A stretch of 50,983 bases of DNA from Candidatus Caccoplasma merdipullorum (lineage in GTDB: Bacteria > Bacteroidota > Bacteroidia > Bacteroidales > G3-4614), in the NCBI GenBank assembly GCA_017694415.1, contig JADIMW010000060.1, positions 1-50,983 of the forward strand. Direction: 5' to 3'. The number at the start of each line of letters is the position of its first letter. Position 1 is the first letter of the stretch. A program made the translations under genes and the position numbers. Below the pieces are notes generated by a model. That model did not search any database and was not told the DNA's origin. It was given only the letters and a program-made list of their open reading frames with translations. Of this stretch, positions 47,244 through 50,983 are shown piece by piece.

Positions 47244-47360
47244 ATGATTGTATGGCAGAGGGGGATGCGTCTTTTTTTGCCTTTACGGGACTGGAATTGT
47301 TTTTTTGTTTTGTCCGCGGTTGTTTGCCTTTGGACGCTAACTTTTTTTGATATAGGATGA
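47244..47360 (+). CDS. Possible 38-residue leader ORF of the Nfn operon
   Basis: An ATG two nt after the predicted start site opens a 38-codon frame that ends in an ATGA overlap with the next gene. It contains a hydrophobic stretch but no recognised domain, and it has no Shine-Dalgarno site. It may be chance, or couple reading of the two genes. Confidence 0.2.
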   Translation: MIVWQRGMRLFLPLRDWNCFFVLSAVVCLWTLTFFDIG

Positions 47361-48148
47361 ATAAAATTTTAGAGAAAGAGCATTTTTCGGAAAATGTCGT
47401 AAAACTCGTAGTGGAGGCTCCGCTTATCGCCAAGGCCAGACGTGCGGGCCACTTCGTTATCGTGCGCTCTTGTGATAAGGGGGAGAGAATCCCGCTGACT
47501 ATTGCGCAGGCCGACCCTGTGAAAGGGACTATAACGCTTGTTATTCAGGCCGTGGGTAAGTCCACGAAAAAAATATGCGCTCTGGAACCGGGCGATTACC
47601 TTTGTGATGTGGTGGGCCCGCTGGGGCAGGCTACTCACATCGAGAAAGTGGGTACGGTGCTTTGCTGCGGCGGCGGCGTGGGTGTAGCTCCGCTGCTTCC
47701 TATCGTGGAGGCTTTCAAGGCTGCCGGAAACAGGGTTGTTGTGGTGCTCGCCGCCCGTACCAAGGAATTGATAATTCTGGAGGAACAGATGCGTGCTTCG
47801 GCCGACGAGGTTATTATTATGACGGATGACGGGTCGTATGGCAACAAAGGGCTTGTTACCGAGGGCGCAGAGATGGTGATTAACCGCGAGAAGGTGGATT
47901 TGTGCGTTACCATAGGTCCGGCTATTATGATGAAGTTTGTGTCGCTGCTTACCAAAAAGTATTCTATCCCCACTGTTGCTTCGCTTAATACGATAATGGT
48001 CGACGGTACGGGTATGTGCGGCGCGTGCAGAATTACCGTGGGTGGTAAAACGAAGTTTGTTTGCGTGGACGGCCCTGAGTTCGACGCTCATCAGGTGGAT
48101 TTCGACGAGATGCTTATGCGTTTGTCGTCTTACAAGGGAATGGAATAA
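47357..48148 (+). CDS. NfnA-like FAD/NAD-binding ferredoxin-NADP oxidoreductase subunit
   Basis: 263 residues. The FAD/NAD-binding half has GHFVIVRSC, IPLTIA and CCGGGVGVAPLLPIVEAF. The iron-sulfur end has D216, C221, C224 and C236 (VDGTGMCGACR ... FVCVDGPEF), which fits the one-Asp, three-Cys [2Fe-2S] site known for NfnA; the PyrK pattern has a fourth Cys. With the next gene product it should form an Nfn-type complex that exchanges electrons among NADH, NADPH and ferredoxin. The genes are 27 bp apart. Dihydroorotate dehydrogenase K or sulfide dehydrogenase beta annotation is a common alternative. Confidence 0.88.
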   Translation: MNKILEKEHFSENVVKLVVEAPLIAKARRAGHFVIVRSCDKGERIPLTIAQADPVKGTITLVIQAVGKSTKKICALEPGDYLCDVVGPLGQATHIEKVGTVLCCGGGVGVAPLLPIVEAFKAAGNRVVVVLAARTKELIILEEQMRASADEVIIMTDDGSYGNKGLVTEGAEMVINREKVDLCVTIGPAIMMKFVSLLTKKYSIPTVASLNTIMVDGTGMCGACRITVGGKTKFVCVDGPEFDAHQVDFDEMLMRLSSYKGME

Positions 48149-48175
48149 TTTACAGGCATTTGCTTAAGGATAGCT

Positions 48176-49648
48176 ATGAGTAAGGAAATTATATCGGCGC
48201 AGAGAGCCGAGGCGTGGCGCGAGGAGTTACGCAAGGAGATTAAGAATAAGGACAGGGTCAATATAGAAAGGGTAAGGATGACTGAACTGGACCCTGCTTA
48301 TCGTATTACCAACAACGAGGAGGTTAATTGCGGCCTTACGTTGGAACAGGCGCGTCGCGAGGCGTCGCGCTGTCTGGACTGCCCCGACCCGCAATGTATC
48401 GAGGGGTGTCCGGTGGGAATCTATATCCCGACTTTTATCAAGAATATTGAACGCGGCGAAATTCTGGAGGCTGCCAAGACGTTGAAACTTACGAGCGCGC
48501 TGCCGGCCGTGTGCGGCCGTGTTTGCCCGCAGGAGAAACAGTGCGAGTCGAAATGCTTCTACAAGCAGAAGTTGAAGAAGGAGCCTGTGGCGATAGGTTA
48601 TCTGGAGCGTTTTGCCGCCGATTATGAGCGCGAGAGCGGAAATATCTCCGTTCCTGAAATAAAGGACAAGAACGGTATCAAGATTGCCGTTGTGGGTTCG
48701 GGCCCTGCCGGTCTGTCGTTTGCGGGCGAAATGGCGAAATACGGATATTCTGTTACCGTGTTTGAAGCTCTGCACGAGATTGGCGGCGTGCTGAAATACG
48801 GTATTCCCGAATTCCGTCTGCCGAACAGCATAGTGGATGTGGAAATCGACGGCCTTCGCAAGATGGGCGTGGAGTTTTTGACGGACTGCATCGTCGGTAA
48901 GACGATAACTTATGATGATTTGCACGAGATGGGCTTTAAGGGCGTGTTCGTGGCCAGCGGCGCAGGTCTGCCCCGTTTCATGAATATCCCGGGAGAGAAC
49001 CTGATAGGGGTGATGTCGAGCAACGAATATCTTACCCGCGTCAATTTGATGGGGGCTGCTTCGGCTGATTCTGATACTCCCGTGCTGAAAGGGAAACGCG
49101 TGGCTGTAATAGGCGGCGGTAATACCGCCATGGACTCGGTGCGTACCGCAAAACGTGTGGGTGCCGAACGTGCCATTATTGTTTACCGCCGTAGCGAGGA
49201 GGAGATGCCTGCCCGCGTTGAAGAGGTGCATCATGCCAAACAGGAGGGTGTGGAGTTTATGACGCTGCACAATCCGATTGAATATATAGGGGATGAAAAG
49301 GGTCGCGTTAAGGCGATGAAGTTGCAGAAGATGCGTCTGGGTGAACCCGATGCGTCTGGCCGCCGTTCGCCGGAGCCTATCGAAGGGGCTGTCGAGACGC
49401 TCGAGATAGACGAGGTTATCGTAAGTGTGGGTGTTTCGCCCAACCCTCTTATCCCGAATACGGTTAAGGGTCTTGAGATTAGTCGCAAAGGGACTATCGT
49501 CGTGGACGAGAATACCATGAAGTCGGCTTTGCCCGATTTGTATGCCGGCGGCGATATTGTCCGCGGCGGCGCGACGGTTATCCTCGCAATGGGCGACGGC
49601 CGCAGGGCTGCTATGTTTATGAACGAGTCGTTGAAGAATAACGGCTGA
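48176..49648 (+). CDS. NfnB-like NADPH-dependent oxidoreductase (glutamate synthase small-chain family)
   Basis: 490 residues. The N-terminal iron-sulfur region has CLDCPDPQCIEGCP (near residues 62-76) and CGRVCPQEKQCESKC (near 114-128). Then come the FAD motif VGSGPAGLSFAGEMA, the second nucleotide site VIGGGNTAMDSVRTAKR and the FAD-binding DLYAGGDIVRGGATVILAMGDG. The family is often called glutamate synthase beta chain, but no glutamate synthase large chain is present and NfnA precedes it. The pair with NfnA is the best reading. It should be cytoplasmic. Confidence 0.92.
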   Translation: MSKEIISAQRAEAWREELRKEIKNKDRVNIERVRMTELDPAYRITNNEEVNCGLTLEQARREASRCLDCPDPQCIEGCPVGIYIPTFIKNIERGEILEAAKTLKLTSALPAVCGRVCPQEKQCESKCFYKQKLKKEPVAIGYLERFAADYERESGNISVPEIKDKNGIKIAVVGSGPAGLSFAGEMAKYGYSVTVFEALHEIGGVLKYGIPEFRLPNSIVDVEIDGLRKMGVEFLTDCIVGKTITYDDLHEMGFKGVFVASGAGLPRFMNIPGENLIGVMSSNEYLTRVNLMGAASADSDTPVLKGKRVAVIGGGNTAMDSVRTAKRVGAERAIIVYRRSEEEMPARVEEVHHAKQEGVEFMTLHNPIEYIGDEKGRVKAMKLQKMRLGEPDASGRRSPEPIEGAVETLEIDEVIVSVGVSPNPLIPNTVKGLEISRKGTIVVDENTMKSALPDLYAGGDIVRGGATVILAMGDGRRAAMFMNESLKNNG

Positions 49649-49663
49649 TTTGCCCGGTTTGTA

Positions 49664-50404
49664 ATGGCTTCGGTGTGGATTGACGGTTGCGAGTGGTTGT
49701 CGAGGACGGGTATTATCGTCGGAGAAGAGGGGCTGAAACGTCTTGCCGGAGCTAATGTGCTTGTTGTGGGGCTTGGCGGTGTGGGCGCTTATGCCGCCGA
49801 ACTTGTTGCCCGTTCGGGTGTTGGCCGTATGACCGTTATCGACGGTGATACGGTCGCGTTGTCGAATATCAACCGCCAGCTCCCGGCTACGTCGTCGAGT
49901 GTGGGGTTGTTGAAGGCCGAGGTTATGGCCGCCCGCTTGAGGGATATTAATCCCGATATTGTCCTGAATGTCGTCCCGCGTTATGTGGAGGCTGCGGAGA
50001 TGCCGGGGATTGTTGCCGACGGCGGGTATGACATGGTTATCGATGCTATTGATACGGTGGCTCCTAAGGTGGCGCTTATTGCTGCTTGTAAGGAGCTGGG
50101 CGTGGAGGTGGTTTCGTCGATGGGGGCGGGAGGTAGAATCGACCCTTCGGCTGTGCGTTTTGCCGATATTTCGAAAACGGAGCAGTGTGCGCTTGCCCGC
50201 GTGGTGAGGAGGGGGCTGCGTGAACGGGGTATCCGTTCGGGGGTTATGACGGTGTTTTCCGTCGAGCCTGTGCCTGCTCGCTTCGTGCTTCCTGTCGATG
50301 AGCGCAACAAGCGTTCGACTGTGGGTACGCTGTCGTTTATGCCGGCTTTGTTCGGGTGTTATCTGGCGGCTTATGCCGTCCGTAAAATTGCTGGGTTATG
50401 GTAA
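49664..50404 (+). CDS. tcdA: tRNA threonylcarbamoyladenosine dehydratase TcdA (CsdL)
   Basis: 246 residues of the ThiF/E1-like family. The ATP-binding [19 protein letters not shown] (about 38-56) and the [14 protein letters not shown] motif are present; the CsdL-type ending is seen. The enzyme cyclises t6A in tRNA with ATP. It lies 15 bp after the Nfn pair, and its stop TAA overlaps the next start (TAATG). Confidence 0.92.
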   Translation: MASVWIDGCEWLSRTGIIVGEEGLKRLAGANVLVVGLGGVGAYAAELVARSGVGRMTVIDGDTVALSNINRQLPATSSSVGLLKAEVMAARLRDINPDIVLNVVPRYVEAAEMPGIVADGGYDMVIDAIDTVAPKVALIAACKELGVEVVSSMGAGGRIDPSAVRFADISKTEQCALARVVRRGLRERGIRSGVMTVFSVEPVPARFVLPVDERNKRSTVGTLSFMPALFGCYLAAYAVRKIAGLW

Positions 50405-50983
50405 TGGTTGAGGCTAAGGGTATTTACAAAAACTTCGGTAATATCGAGGTGCTGAAAGGGGTGGATATTTCTATCTCGAAAGGGGAGGTGGTGTCTGTTA
50501 TTGGCCCGAGCGGTGCGGGTAAGACGACGTTGTTGCAGATATTGGGGTCGCTCGATGCTCCGGATGCCGGCAGCGTGTCGATTTGCGGTACCGACCTTAC
50601 GTTACTGAAGGAGTCTGCTTTGGCCGACTTCAGAAACCGCCATATCGGTTTTGTGTTTCAGTTCCACCAGCTATTGCCGGAATTTACGGCGCAGGAGAAC
50701 GTGATGATTCCTGCTTTGATAAAAGGGGATAAATGGTCTGCGGCATCGGCACGTGCGGCTGAACTGCTCGATTTCCTCGGCCTTTCCGAGAGGATGAAGC
50801 ATAAGCCTGCTCAATTGTCGGGCGGCGAGAAACAACGTGTGGCTGTTGCCCGCGCCCTGATGAACAACCCGGATGTGATTTTTGCTGATGAACCGTCGGG
50901 AAGCCTCGACATGCGCCAGAAGGAGGAATTGCATTCTCTGTTTTTGAGGTTGCGAAATGAACTTGGACAGACATTCGTTATAG
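50404..50983 (+). CDS. lolD: LolD-type lipoprotein ABC transporter ATPase, 3' end cut
   Basis: The first 193 codons are visible; the gene runs off the right edge. Walker A is in [13 protein letters not shown] (about residues 29-41), the ABC signature is [15 protein letters not shown] and Walker B is [31 protein letters not shown] is typical of LolD, which powers release of lipoproteins from the inner membrane. An ATG two codons upstream (50398) is an alternative start; 50404 is preferred because its TAATG overlap with tcdA is a common coupling. Confidence 0.9.
   Translation, partial: MVEAKGIYKNFGNIEVLKGVDISISKGEVVSVIGPSGAGKTTLLQILGSLDAPDAGSVSICGTDLTLLKESALADFRNRHIGFVFQFHQLLPEFTAQENVMIPALIKGDKWSAASARAAELLDFLGLSERMKHKPAQLSGGEKQRVAVARALMNNPDVIFADEPSGSLDMRQKEELHSLFLRLRNELGQTFVI

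Overview
The window is chromosomal DNA from a member of the order Bacteroidales; the genus cannot be fixed from sequence alone. The evidence is: many promoters of the Bacteroidetes sigma-factor type (-7 box TAnnTTTG, sometimes with a TTG/TTTG about 19-20 bp upstream); few Shine-Dalgarno sequences; a TonB-type outer-membrane protein with a carboxypeptidase-like N-terminal domain; a secreted peptidase with a type 9 secretion (T9SS) C-terminal domain; a BspA-type leucine-rich-repeat protein; and gene orders I know from Bacteroidales (ftsX - DUF3098 - uppP - truB - queA - folK, and a NagB-like/LmbE fusion). I saw no tRNA, rRNA, CRISPR array, insertion sequence or prophage gene.

Layout. 1-5.4 kb: the 5' end of a glycosyltransferase-like gene (left edge), then mutS, a U32-family gene and a TIGR01777 sugar-epimerase-like gene. 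5.5-7.8 kb: a redox module of thioredoxin and peroxiredoxin, divergent from an OxyR-type regulator with a 30-bp dyad on its promoter. 7.9-13.8 kb: an RND efflux operon (adaptor, pump, outer-membrane factor) behind a possible leader ORF. 13.8-23.9 kb: a long co-directional block with a TPR protein, a plug-less beta-barrel, ftsX, DUF3098, uppP, truB, queA, folK and an exosortase-like membrane protein. 24-27.6 kb (minus): nagB, an epimerase and nadB. 28-31.7 kb (plus): a NagB-like/LmbE fusion with lost deaminase residues, and adenine deaminase. 31.8-38.6 kb (minus): a TonB-type outer-membrane protein, gyrB and a BspA-like surface protein. 39-45.3 kb (minus): a cation/proton antiporter, a T9SS-secreted endopeptidase and a small outer-membrane protein in one tight operon. 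45.6-50.98 kb: metK behind a SAM-II-like leader, then on the plus strand an Nfn-type oxidoreductase pair, tcdA and the start of lolD.

The most striking item is at 38701-38891, directly upstream of the BspA-like gene. A perfect 23-bp inverted repeat flanks 145 bp that carries a textbook Bacteroides promoter. In this assembly the promoter points away from the gene and runs into a strong hairpin about 45 bp further on, while no consensus promoter faces the gene. This is the architecture of a phase-variable invertible promoter: the sequence shows an OFF state and inversion would switch the surface protein ON. No recombinase is encoded in the window, so the enzyme would act from elsewhere.

Other points worth reading: the catalytically degenerate NagB domain fused to a deacetylase domain, the SAM-II-like leader of metK, the orphan exosortase, and the joining of an ion antiporter to a secreted protease in one operon.
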